DNA of 6,113 bases from Clostridiales bacterium. Its GTDB lineage: Bacteria; Bacillota; Clostridia; Oscillospirales; CAG-272. The DNA lies in contig JAGZAC010000108.1 of the NCBI GenBank assembly GCA_018370615.1, forward strand, positions 1-6,113. The letters are read 5' to 3'. The position numbers and the translations under genes were made by a program. The notes beneath the pieces are model-generated. The model saw only the letters and a program-made list of their open reading frames with translations. It had not been told where the DNA came from and searched no databases. This document shows positions 1-5,374 of this stretch, piece after piece; position 1 is the stretch's first letter; every line of letters starts with the position of its first letter.

Positions 1-195
1 ATTCTGCAAGATCTCACAGAAGAGGAGCTGTCTATTTACAAGCGAGGAAGAAACAGCACTCATACAGCGCCGAAAAGCGCCACCAGAGCCCAATACAGCC
101 GGGCCACAGGGCTGGAATGCGTATTTGCCTATCTGCATCTATCCGGTCAGCGGGAGCGTATGCAGACACTGTTTCAAAAAGCATTCGTAAAATAA
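1..195 (+). CDS. mrnC: Mini-ribonuclease 3, C-terminal part (5' end outside the window)
   Basis: Frame 1 is open from the first base to TAA at 193-195 and gives the last 64 residues. They match the C-terminal half of Mini-III, the RNase III-like endonuclease that lacks a dsRNA-binding domain and matures 23S rRNA in Firmicutes. The visible signature is YKRGRN (residues 13-18 of the fragment), then HTAPK (21-25), then an ATGLE helix start (35-39). E39 sits where the second catalytic acidic residue of the RNase III fold is expected. The first catalytic acidic residue lies upstream, outside the window. In many Firmicutes mrnC follows cysS and precedes a 23S rRNA methyltransferase gene; here it is followed by a terminator and then unrelated minus-strand genes. 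The identification comes from recalled family motifs and was not searched. Confidence 0.85.
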   Translation: MLQDLTEEELSIYKRGRNSTHTAPKSATRAQYSRATGLECVFAYLHLSGQRERMQTLFQKAFVK

Positions 196-219
196 AAAAT
201 GACAGCACTTCATAAGGAA

Positions 220-250
220 AAAGCAGGGCGATTTGCCCTGCTTTCTTTTA
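220..250. terminator. Bidirectional rho-independent terminator between convergent genes
   Basis: A perfect 10-bp stem pairs AAAGCAGGGC (220-229) with GCCCTGCTTT (235-244) around a 5-nt loop. On the plus strand the stem runs into TTTCTTTT, which suits termination of mrnC. On the minus strand the stem ends in five T and then CCTT, so it can also stop the isomerase transcript, whose stop codon (248-250) lies in the plus-strand T-tract. Confidence 0.85.
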
Positions 251-1015
251 CAAAACCTTTTTTGCTCTGTCAAGCGCTATTTGCAAAAATTCTACAGGAT
301 TTTCTATGTGTTCAAAACCTTTATTCAAAGTTTCTAATGCAATAGCACCTGTATAATTTATCTTTTCTAATTTGCTTGCTATTCCGTTCCAATCGACATT
401 GCCTGTAAAAGGCAGTGCATGAGCATCTTCTTGTCCATTGTTGTCGTGTAAATGTAGCGCAATAAGTTTATCTCCATATAAATTCAGCAAATCAAGATGT
501 GGAGAATAAAAATTTTCGTGACCGCTGTCAAAGCAAAATTTTAATCTATTGGATGGAATATTTCTAAATACATAATCAATATATTCTGGATTACCTTGAT
601 TTTCAATAGCGATGTTAACACTATACTTTTCAGCAACTTCAATAATTTTTTTGAAACGGTTTATACCAATATCGTTCTTAGGCAAAGGCGTTATTCCGTT
701 TATTGGATGCATCACAAGAGTGGGTATGTAATATACAGAGCAATCTTCTATGCAACGGATAATATGATTTGTGTATTCTTGTCCTGTGATTGTATCCTCC
801 CATATGGTATTTGCCTGCATATATGGAGCATGCGCATTCTCCACATATAACCCCGCATTTTGGGCATATTGGGGAAAGTCTTTATAATCGGCATCAAAAT
901 AATCAGCCCACAATAAAATTACACCATCAAAACCCGCTTGCTTTATCGTTTTCATTCTTTCTTGCGGAGATAAATCATATCCAAAATAATCAACGATAGT
1001 ATATTTCATATTCAT
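248..1015 (-). CDS. Sugar phosphate isomerase/epimerase family protein (xylose isomerase-like TIM barrel)
   Basis: The 255-residue protein is the usual size for a single AP_endonuc_2/xylose isomerase-like TIM barrel, a cytosolic metal-dependent fold. Family marks appear in order: HAPY (62-65), AIEN with E138, FDSGH with D163 and H166, LHLHDN with H188 and D191, the LPFTGNVDW segment (201-209), and ALE with E228. E138, D163, H188 and E228 are the likely metal ligands by analogy with sugar epimerases of this fold. The substrate cannot be read from the sequence. The chosen ATG at 1013-1015 overlaps the NUDIX stop as ATGA; the ATG two codons later (1007-1009) is an alternative. Neither has a clear Shine-Dalgarno site, so translation is probably coupled to the NUDIX gene. 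The gene is visibly richer in A+T than mrnC or the phage genes, consistent with separate acquisition. Confidence 0.82.
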   Translation of the reverse strand: MNMKYTIVDYFGYDLSPQERMKTIKQAGFDGVILLWADYFDADYKDFPQYAQNAGLYVENAHAPYMQANTIWEDTITGQEYTNHIIRCIEDCSVYYIPTLVMHPINGITPLPKNDIGINRFKKIIEVAEKYSVNIAIENQGNPEYIDYVFRNIPSNRLKFCFDSGHENFYSPHLDLLNLYGDKLIALHLHDNNGQEDAHALPFTGNVDWNGIASKLEKINYTGAIALETLNKGFEHIENPVEFLQIALDRAKKVL

Positions 1016-1494
1016 TCACATAAATCTTTTATAAATTTTTGTATGCGTTTCGTTATCAATATGTTTCTTTCCATGGCTACCAACTCATTTCTGCTTACCC
1101 ACTTGTACGCAATCGTTTCACCGGCCTGCAAGGTAATAGCGTCTTTATCACAATTCGTTACACACAAAAACTCTACATAAACCGTATCATTTGTAGTAAC
1201 TCGACCGACCTCGACCAAATCTTCCCCACCGATCCCAGTTTCCTCTCGAAGCTCTCTTCGCGCACATTCCAAAGGCGTTTCATTCTGTAGGGCCGAGCCT
1301 CCCGCTGTAGCTTCCCACGTACCGCCAAAAGGCTTGCGTTGATCTCTTTGCATCAACAAATAACTTCCATCTGCATGCCGAACGATAATTTCGCAAGCCA
1401 AATGAAAAACGCCCTCAGGAATACGCTCTCCACGTATTAAAGTCATACCGTCGATTTTGTTTAAACCTTCATCGTAAGCATCCCATAATTCCAT
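1012..1494 (-). CDS. NUDIX hydrolase
   Basis: The 160-residue protein carries a complete NUDIX box (GX5EX7REUXEEXGU) at residues 66-88: G66, E72, R80-E81, E84-E85, G87 and I88. E81, E84 and E85 are the metal-binding glutamates. These enzymes cleave nucleoside diphosphates linked to another group. The N-terminus (WDAYDEG, then RGERIPEGVFH) and the QRDQRKPFGGTWEATAGG stretch before the box recall the NUDIX subgroup related to isopentenyl diphosphate isomerase, but the actual substrate is unknown. The ATG at 1492-1494 is supported by GGAGG at 1504-1508 with 9-nt spacing. The gene starts inside the tail of the degraded WYL regulator, is preceded by a promoter candidate, and overlaps the isomerase by 4 nt, so the pair is probably cotranscribed. 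A joint pathway is not evident. Confidence 0.88.
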   Translation of the reverse strand: MELWDAYDEGLNKIDGMTLIRGERIPEGVFHLACEIIVRHADGSYLLMQRDQRKPFGGTWEATAGGSALQNETPLECARRELREETGIGGEDLVEVGRVTTNDTVYVEFLCVTNCDKDAITLQAGETIAYKWVSRNELVAMERNILITKRIQKFIKDLCE

Positions 1495-2001
1495 AAATCA
1501 ATTCCTCCGCAAATCCTGATGAATAAATATTTTCAATGTTCACATTATGTCCCTGTGCGCTGTAATAATCAAACATAACAACGCGCCTGTGCAAAATGGC
1601 CGATTTCAATGTATCAAAAAGATCCCTGTTGGAATCTCCCCAATCAGAAAAATCCACTTTCAGCCAAGGTACAGCGTTTTTTCCGAAAAAGACATTGAGC
1701 TTGTTTAGTACAGAGGCACTGTCACCAGATCCAACAGCGGTAAATCCCTGTAGCGCAGCAAGTATATCATCCTGCTCTGTATCACTGAGCAGGGATTTGT
1801 CCAGGACAAACCCTGGCAAAAGACAAATTCCGCCTCCCTTCCCTTGCTGGTATATACGGGTATGCCGGCGAGAGACAGGGTGTCGATATCCCGATAAATC
1901 GTTCGTCTGGATACTTCAAAATGCCGTGCCAATTCCCCTGCCGTGACGCTGCCTTTTTGCAGCAAAATATAAATAATCTGAAACAACCGGGTTGCCTGCA
2001 T
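1469..2001 (-). pseudogene. YafY-type HTH/WYL transcriptional regulator, frameshifted and truncated
   Basis: Translation from the ATG at 1999-2001 (Shine-Dalgarno AAAAGGCGGTG, 2007-2017) gives a DeoR/YafY-like winged helix: LFQIIYILLQKG (6-17), TAGELARHFEVS (20-31) and RRTIYRDIDTLSLAGIPVY (32-50). After residue 55 the frame is wrong. Normal family sequence (LLPGFVLDKSLLS, then SAILHRRVVMFDYYSAQG) continues in another frame, ending at 1469. Adding one G to the GGG run at 1836-1838 would restore SKGRGGGICLLPGF, so a 1-nt deletion explains the break. Similarity also stops at SAQG (about 1551), roughly 170 residues into a protein that is normally about 300, so most of the WYL ligand-sensing half is missing. 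As written, the first frame yields a 98-residue HTH polypeptide ending at 1705. A sequencing error could explain the frameshift but not the truncation. Confidence 0.8.
1544..1572 (-). promoter_or_regulatory. Candidate sigma-70 promoter for the NUDIX-isomerase pair
   Basis: On the minus strand TTGATT (1567-1572, four of six consensus bases) is separated by exactly 17 nt from CATAAT (1544-1549, five of six). Transcription would begin near 1537, giving a leader of about 43 nt that contains the GGAGG site of the NUDIX gene. The -35 box lies in the WYL remnant, while the -10 box lies where WYL similarity stops. It is a motif match only. Confidence 0.45.
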
Positions 2002-2026
2002 TTCTTCACCGCCTTTTCTATAGTAT

Positions 2027-2055
2027 AGCATATAAATATGACATATGCACGTCAT
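2027..2055 (-). promoter_or_regulatory. Weak promoter candidate for the WYL-type regulator
   Basis: On the minus strand ATGACG (2050-2055) and TATGCT (2027-2032) are 17 nt apart, each matching four of six consensus bases. An alternative -10, TATACT at 2022-2027, fits the consensus better but would leave a leader of only about 14 nt and has no -35 at standard spacing. The region is AT-rich and lies between the late-operon terminator and the regulator's ribosome binding site, so some promoter is expected here. Confidence 0.35.
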
Positions 2056-2058
2056 ATT
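2035..2058. promoter_or_regulatory. 8-bp inverted repeat, probable operator of the WYL-type regulator
   Basis: AATATGAC (2035-2042) and GTCATATT (2051-2058) form a perfect inverted repeat with an 8-nt spacer. Arm centres are 16 bp apart, about one and a half helical turns. It covers the candidate -35 and spacer of the promoter reading into the regulator gene, a typical position for an autorepressor operator. HTH/WYL regulators often control their own promoters. No binding evidence is available. Confidence 0.45.
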
Positions 2059-2061
2059 AAA

Positions 2062-2089
2062 AAACGGCGCAGATTTCTCTGCGCCGTTT
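2062..2089 (-). terminator. Rho-independent terminator of the phage late operon
   Basis: A perfect 12-bp stem, AAACGGCGCAGA (2062-2073) against TCTGCGCCGTTT (2078-2089), closes a GAAA tetraloop in the minus-strand RNA. The stem's terminal TTT continues with three more T before AATATG. It lies 9 nt after the LysM gene's stop codon (2098-2100), so it ends the late operon and insulates the regulator gene beyond it. Confidence 0.92.
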
Positions 2090-2097
2090 CCATCGTT

Positions 2098-2886
2098 TTA
2101 TACAGATGCCCGAAGAAGTTCCATGTAGTCCAAAAACTTCTCGTAGTCCGCATCAGACAGTGTCTCATATTTATCCAAAAGAAAACTTCCTTCGTCCAAA
2201 TAATTTTCAAGCATATCGTTATACCGATCCCACTGGGCATCATCCAAAGAAGACAACAACTCAATCTGATCCTGCAGTTGATCCCCTTCATCGATAAATC
2301 TGCCGTATGCCGCTTCGTATAACTCCGGAATCACCTGAGCTAAATCCTGCATATACGCGCCATACGCCTGCTGGCCTACAGACTGAGCATATGAGTTTCC
2401 CAGCCCCCCGGTGAGAGACGCCGCTTTTCCCATAGCATCCAGCATAGCAAGCCGTCCGCCCTGGGTGTACGCATCTCTATAGCTTCTATATAAAGGGTCC
2501 TGACGAGCATCGTAGGAGAATTCTCTGCCCGTTGCCGCACTGATCAGCGCATCCAACTGATCGCTGTAAGCACTGTCGTAGGCGGCAGGCCTCCTGTTCT
2601 CCCAATCCTCCAAATCAGACTGAGCATCCCGTACACTACTGCTTTGCTGATAGCCGCTACCAGAAGAAGTGTTTCTGCTTCCGGAGGAGCCCCCGGAAAT
2701 AGGACCCCACACATTTGAAGATCCGGAAATGCTTCCACTATCCCCATCGGGGATTTCCAGCGTGTTTCCAGCATAGATCAGATTTTTATTTGCTATATTG
2801 TTAGCACTGGCCAGCGCATCTACTGTTGTATTGTATTTTTTTGCAATGGAAGTCAGGGTATCTCCTCTTTTTATCGTATATGTCAC
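2098..2886 (-). CDS. LysM-domain phage structural protein, probably virion-associated
   Basis: The 262-residue protein begins with one complete LysM domain (about 2-47; YTIKRGDTLTSIAKKY, then NLIYAGNTLEIP), a peptidoglycan-binding fold. A Ser/Gly-rich linker (about 48-82) and a charged, mostly helical region (about 86-262) follow. The helical part has the pattern RPAAYDSAYSDQLDALI, FSYD, DPLYRSYRDAY, LTGGLGNSYAQSVGQQAY and PELYEAAY, which I recall from uncharacterised structural proteins in Clostridia phages. There is no signal peptide, membrane helix or recognisable hydrolase domain, so it is not an evident endolysin. The start is GTG at 2884-2886, set by AAAGGAG (2893-2899, 6-nt spacing), and overlaps the preceding stop by 4 nt. 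Being the last gene after the nozzle, it is best read as a virion or ejection protein that holds the cell wall. The role is inferred. Confidence 0.7.
   Translation of the reverse strand: MTYTIKRGDTLTSIAKKYNTTVDALASANNIANKNLIYAGNTLEIPDGDSGSISGSSNVWGPISGGSSGSRNTSSGSGYQQSSSVRDAQSDLEDWENRRPAAYDSAYSDQLDALISAATGREFSYDARQDPLYRSYRDAYTQGGRLAMLDAMGKAASLTGGLGNSYAQSVGQQAYGAYMQDLAQVIPELYEAAYGRFIDEGDQLQDQIELLSSLDDAQWDRYNDMLENYLDEGSFLLDKYETLSDADYEKFLDYMELLRASV
2127..2247 (-). repeat. Degenerate 29-residue repeat at the end of the LysM protein
   Basis: Residues 214-229 (LDDAQWDRYNDMLENY) and 243-258 (LSDADYEKFLDYMELL) align without gaps at a 29-residue period. They share L, D, A, an aromatic, an acidic, a basic and an aromatic residue in sequence. 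The repeat suggests two similar helical units in the C-terminal rod. It was aligned by eye. Confidence 0.5.
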
Positions 2887-3059
2887 TGTTTGCTCCTTTC
2901 TTCCAGCTGCGCACGAACTTCCCGGTTAAAATTTTCATATCCCAGGTTTGCCAGAACCACATTCAGAGTATCGGCAAGTCCGTACAGCCAGCTGGTAAGT
3001 TGTGCTGTATTATTCTGCCCCTCATCCGCAATGGGAGGCGGGTCAATGTAAAATTTCAT
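2883..3059 (-). CDS. Small phage protein, 58 residues, function unknown
   Basis: This short gene starts at ATG 3057-3059 and stops at TGA 2883-2885. It encodes MKFYIDPPPIADEGQNN followed by a predicted amphipathic helix (LTSWLYGLADTLNVVLANL, residues 21-39) and a charged C-terminus rich in E, R and K. There is no signal peptide or membrane segment. An AAGGT about 9 nt upstream may serve as a modest Shine-Dalgarno site, and the start overlaps the preceding micro-ORF stop as ATGA. Its stop overlaps the GTG of the LysM gene. A proline-containing head and a heptad-like helix are what one sees in small phage tail or oligomerisation proteins, so a role as partner or chaperone of the nozzle or LysM protein is possible. 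Coding status rests on the tight overlaps and clean reading frame. Confidence 0.7.
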   Translation of the reverse strand: MKFYIDPPPIADEGQNNTAQLTSWLYGLADTLNVVLANLGYENFNREVRAQLEERSKQ

Positions 3060-3121
3060 AATAACCGTACCTTAGCGTGAAAGCTCTGTTTCACGCCTCC
3101 TCTCCACTTTACAGCCTTCAT
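3056..3121 (-). CDS. Possible 21-residue basic micro-ORF coupled at both ends
   Basis: ATG at 3119-3121 overlaps the nozzle stop (TGA, 3118-3120) and TGA at 3056-3058 overlaps the ATG of the 58-residue gene (3057-3059), an ATGA junction at both ends. The peptide reads MKAVKWRGGVKQSFHAKVRLL, with seven K/R residues and no acidic ones. No strong Shine-Dalgarno site precedes it, so it would depend on termination-reinitiation after the nozzle gene. It may be a real peptide, or it may only carry ribosomes across the 58-nt gap. An internal GTG start at 3092-3094, behind GGAGAGGAGG, could give a shorter 12-residue form. Confidence 0.4.
   Translation of the reverse strand: MKAVKWRGGVKQSFHAKVRLL
3075..3096 (-). 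other. 8-bp hairpin upstream of the 58-residue gene
   Basis: GCGTGAAA (3089-3096 read on the minus strand) pairs with TTTCACGC (3075-3082) around a 6-nt loop. It begins directly after a GGAGAGGAGG purine run and ends 15 nt before the ATG at 3059. There is no T-tract, so it is not a terminator. It may adjust initiation or RNA stability at this junction. Confidence 0.45.
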
Positions 3122-4917
3122 TCTTTGCCGCTGCACTCTTCTGTCAACTTAGTAATAGAACAAAGCGACGCATCTCCCGTTCCGGATATGCGGATACGAA
3201 AATGATCACACCTGTGGGGACGCAGAGGAATTTCCACCGCACGTTTTTTCTTCCCTTCGATTACCTTCTGTCGATGCCATACACCGTCACTGTCGTACTC
3301 TACATCAATTTGCACGCGACTTCCAAAGGGAATCTCCAAACGCACCTGCAGCATGGAAACATATACATGATCCGGGGTATCGTATTCCAGCTCCGCCGTC
3401 TCACAGTACCAAGATACCGGGCCTTCCAAGCTTCCGGAATCTTCTCCATCCTGTCCGTTATACGAGCCACACACAGTATATAACGCGTTCTTTTCCGCAC
3501 CTGCACACAGCATATACAGTTCGTTGCCGCAGCGGCAAAAAGCCTTTACCGGAACGTCATCCTCTCTGTACCACTGCCGCTTTACCGTATCATATGTCAG
3601 CAGGCTGCGTCGGCCGGATGCGTCCTCCATAGAGATAAAATATCGGTCGTCGACTCCTCCTGCCACAGCGTTCCTCCACTGTGTGCTTCCCAGTGCTGTA
3701 TCTACATTTACGGGCACGCCGCCGTCATATTTGACGACTCCGTTAGGCGATTTATAATACAATATATCATTTACAACAACTGCACTTTTAGCACTGCCGC
3801 TTTCAATTCCCCGCAGCGCATGCTCTGTCATGGTAAACTCCGCAGGATAATCCCCGTATATTTTAATAATCGTATTTTCTTTAAAAAAGATCGGTTTTCC
3901 ATCATAACATATCGCCCCGGTAAACACACCGCTGGAACCTACAGAGGCCCGCCAGGAGTCTGTGGATACCCCAAGAAACTTGCTCCAGTTTTTGGGGTCT
4001 CCCAAAGCGCTGGCGTAAATTTCATTGATAGGATTACCATCCTCATCCACACCGAATCGGCACCCCCACAGCCGGTTTCCTGCAGCCACCACATAATCCA
4101 TATCCGGCACAAGCCGTGCAACCGTCACAGTGATGCCCCCGGTTTGCATTACTTCCTTGGATCCGGGGAGGACAATATATGTGTTCTGCACATCCACCTT
4201 CTGAATGGAATAATCTCCATTTAACTCATCCAGAGAAAATCCTGATATGGTCACCGTGTCTAAATCGGAAAATCCGGCAGCGTATGCCATATATCCTATA
4301 AAATCTCCCTTTTCACCGTTTTGAAGTGAATATTTTTTGCGCATAAGGCGCATATAGGATGCTTCTCCATCCACAGGATTTCCATCTAAATCACAAGGTT
4401 CCAAGACAACTTCAAAGTAGCCATCTCCCGTCACACTATAAATCGCACCCGTCTCCAGATTTACAGTTCTTTCCAACCGGCCGGCATCCGTCAGATCCAT
4501 CGTATTTACATACACCTTGTCCGGGAAAAAATATGTGTAACCACCGGATACAACGCTTTCTTTTTCCGTGTTGTAGTTCTCAAAAACAGCGCTTCCCAGC
4601 ACACTTTGGCTTTTCAAGACTCCGCTGTCATCATAATAATACGCCTGAACTGCCGTACCCAAAAAGGCGAGCAATACATTTTGGTAAATAACGTCATTCA
4701 AGCACAAATCCATGGAGGATATGCTATATATGTTGTCATCCCCAAGATTCATAATTCCGCGCCTGTCCCGAACAGACATTTTGGGGGAATGTTTTCCAGA
4801 CATATTCTGCATATCGGCAAATCCACCGGCGCCGGGGTTCGGCCGTCTGTCCAGACCGGTAAACGAGGATACCATTTTCTTGCTGGTTTTGTTCTCTTTT
4901 AGTGCTGCTACTCTCAT
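3118..4917 (-). CDS. Podovirus-type tail nozzle / DNA-stabilisation-like protein
   Basis: The 599-residue protein opens with SSFTGLDRRPNPGAGGFADMQNMS (17-40) and a P-x-M-x-x-R-x-x-RG segment (45-54). I recall this pattern from nozzle proteins that sit below the portal in short-tailed phages (P22 gp10-like, T7 gp12-like). The body is rich in beta strands and turns, as expected for a propeller: NRLWGC (281-286), ASALGDPKNWSKFLG (302-316), FFKENTIIKIYG (344-355), ILYYKSPNGVVKYDG (385-399) and LLTYDTVKRQWYRED (439-453). There is no signal peptide or membrane segment. The frame stays open upstream to 5154, but that part overlaps the adaptor gene. ATG at 4915-4917 is chosen for GGGGTG (4924-4929, 6-nt spacing) and its position 14 nt after the adaptor stop. 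A different beta-propeller tail protein cannot be excluded. Confidence 0.68.
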   Translation of the reverse strand: MRVAALKENKTSKKMVSSFTGLDRRPNPGAGGFADMQNMSGKHSPKMSVRDRRGIMNLGDDNIYSISSMDLCLNDVIYQNVLLAFLGTAVQAYYYDDSGVLKSQSVLGSAVFENYNTEKESVVSGGYTYFFPDKVYVNTMDLTDAGRLERTVNLETGAIYSVTGDGYFEVVLEPCDLDGNPVDGEASYMRLMRKKYSLQNGEKGDFIGYMAYAAGFSDLDTVTISGFSLDELNGDYSIQKVDVQNTYIVLPGSKEVMQTGGITVTVARLVPDMDYVVAAGNRLWGCRFGVDEDGNPINEIYASALGDPKNWSKFLGVSTDSWRASVGSSGVFTGAICYDGKPIFFKENTIIKIYGDYPAEFTMTEHALRGIESGSAKSAVVVNDILYYKSPNGVVKYDGGVPVNVDTALGSTQWRNAVAGGVDDRYFISMEDASGRRSLLTYDTVKRQWYREDDVPVKAFCRCGNELYMLCAGAEKNALYTVCGSYNGQDGEDSGSLEGPVSWYCETAELEYDTPDHVYVSMLQVRLEIPFGSRVQIDVEYDSDGVWHRQKVIEGKKKRAVEIPLRPHRCDHFRIRISGTGDASLCSITKLTEECSGKE

Positions 4918-4931
4918 ACTGCACACCCCAA

Positions 4932-5303
4932 TCAAAAGGTAATATCGCCTGCGGACAAGGGCATGTGCGTGCGATTGTACCAGTCGGCAAAGGAAGTATA
5001 TGCCGCAGCGAACAGAGCCGCCGTATTGTTGTACTGATTCATATCCTGCAGCAGCAAATGAAGACGCATCATCAGATAAAAAATGTACAGCTCTCCGTAA
5101 GGATCCTGTGCAAGCAGCTCCCTTTCTCCGTCGTCCGCAGAAATGGGAGTCCACTCCTGCTGAGCCGGAGCTCCCTCATGGGTGCTGATGATCTCCTCAT
5201 ACAGCATATGCTCAATATCGGAAAGCCACCGCAGCTTTGCTTCTCTCCCGTCGCAGTCTCCGGTCATTTCGTCACATCGGGCAATTGCTTCGTTCACAGT
5301 CAT
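4932..5303 (-). CDS. Probable head-tail adaptor (connector) protein
   Basis: The 123-residue, largely helical protein begins MTVNEAIARCDEM. It has a helix around KLRWLSDIEHMLYEEII (23-39), an acidic middle, and the C-terminal pattern YNNTAALFAAAYTSFADWYNRTHMP (91-115). I recall this pattern from unnamed adaptor-sized proteins encoded just after the capsid gene in Clostridia phages. Size, helix content and position between capsid and nozzle fit a head-completion protein bound beneath the portal. The frame opens at 5357, but ATG at 5301-5303 is preferred because GAGGGAA (5309-5315) precedes it and the extra 18 residues would be translated from a strong hairpin. It is followed after 14 nt by the nozzle gene. 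Structural function is inferred from context. Confidence 0.6.
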   Translation of the reverse strand: MTVNEAIARCDEMTGDCDGREAKLRWLSDIEHMLYEEIISTHEGAPAQQEWTPISADDGERELLAQDPYGELYIFYLMMRLHLLLQDMNQYNNTAALFAAAYTSFADWYNRTHMPLSAGDITF

Positions 5304-5325
5304 ACAAATTCCCTCTTTTCTTTTA

Positions 5326-5355
5326 GGGCTATGGCACCGGCCGGCGCCATAGCCC
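5326..5355 (-). other. Strong intercistronic hairpin without a T-tract
   Basis: GGGCTATGGC (5326-5335) and GCCATAGCCC (5346-5355) pair perfectly over 10 bp. The 10-nt interior, ACCGGCCGGC on the plus strand, contains a self-complementary CCGGCCGG. It fills the 71-nt gap after the 77-residue gene and ends 10 nt before the adaptor's GAGGGAA site. On the minus strand the stem is followed by TAAAAGAAAAGAGGG, so it lacks the U-tract of an intrinsic terminator. A role in RNA processing or 3'-end protection is more likely than termination. Confidence 0.75.
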
Positions 5356-5374
5356 ACTTCATCATATGAGGACG

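Noticed and set aside
1836..1838. Programmed frameshift in the regulator gene
   Set aside because: There is no slippery heptamer followed by a pseudoknot or stop-proximal stimulator; a simple base loss in a G run explains it, and the gene is also truncated.
2002..2055. Upstream start at 2053-2055 for the WYL-type regulator
   Set aside because: It lies inside the inverted repeat and promoter region; the ATG at 2001 has a clear AAAAGGCGGTG site and begins the family's normal N-terminus.
2052..2291. Minus-strand open frame of 79 codons inside the LysM gene
   Set aside because: It is an alternative frame of the LysM gene, runs through the late-operon terminator, and is rich in Trp, Cys and Ile with no recognisable pattern.
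4918..5154. N-terminal extension of the nozzle protein by 79 residues
   Set aside because: It overlaps the adaptor coding region in another frame and is Cys/Arg-rich without family resemblance, whereas the ATG at 4917 has a Shine-Dalgarno site and gives the expected N-terminal pattern.
4902..5369. Plus-strand open frame of 155 codons across the adaptor region
   Set aside because: It runs through the strong 5326-5355 hairpin and is antisense to the adaptor gene; its translation has no recognisable motif.
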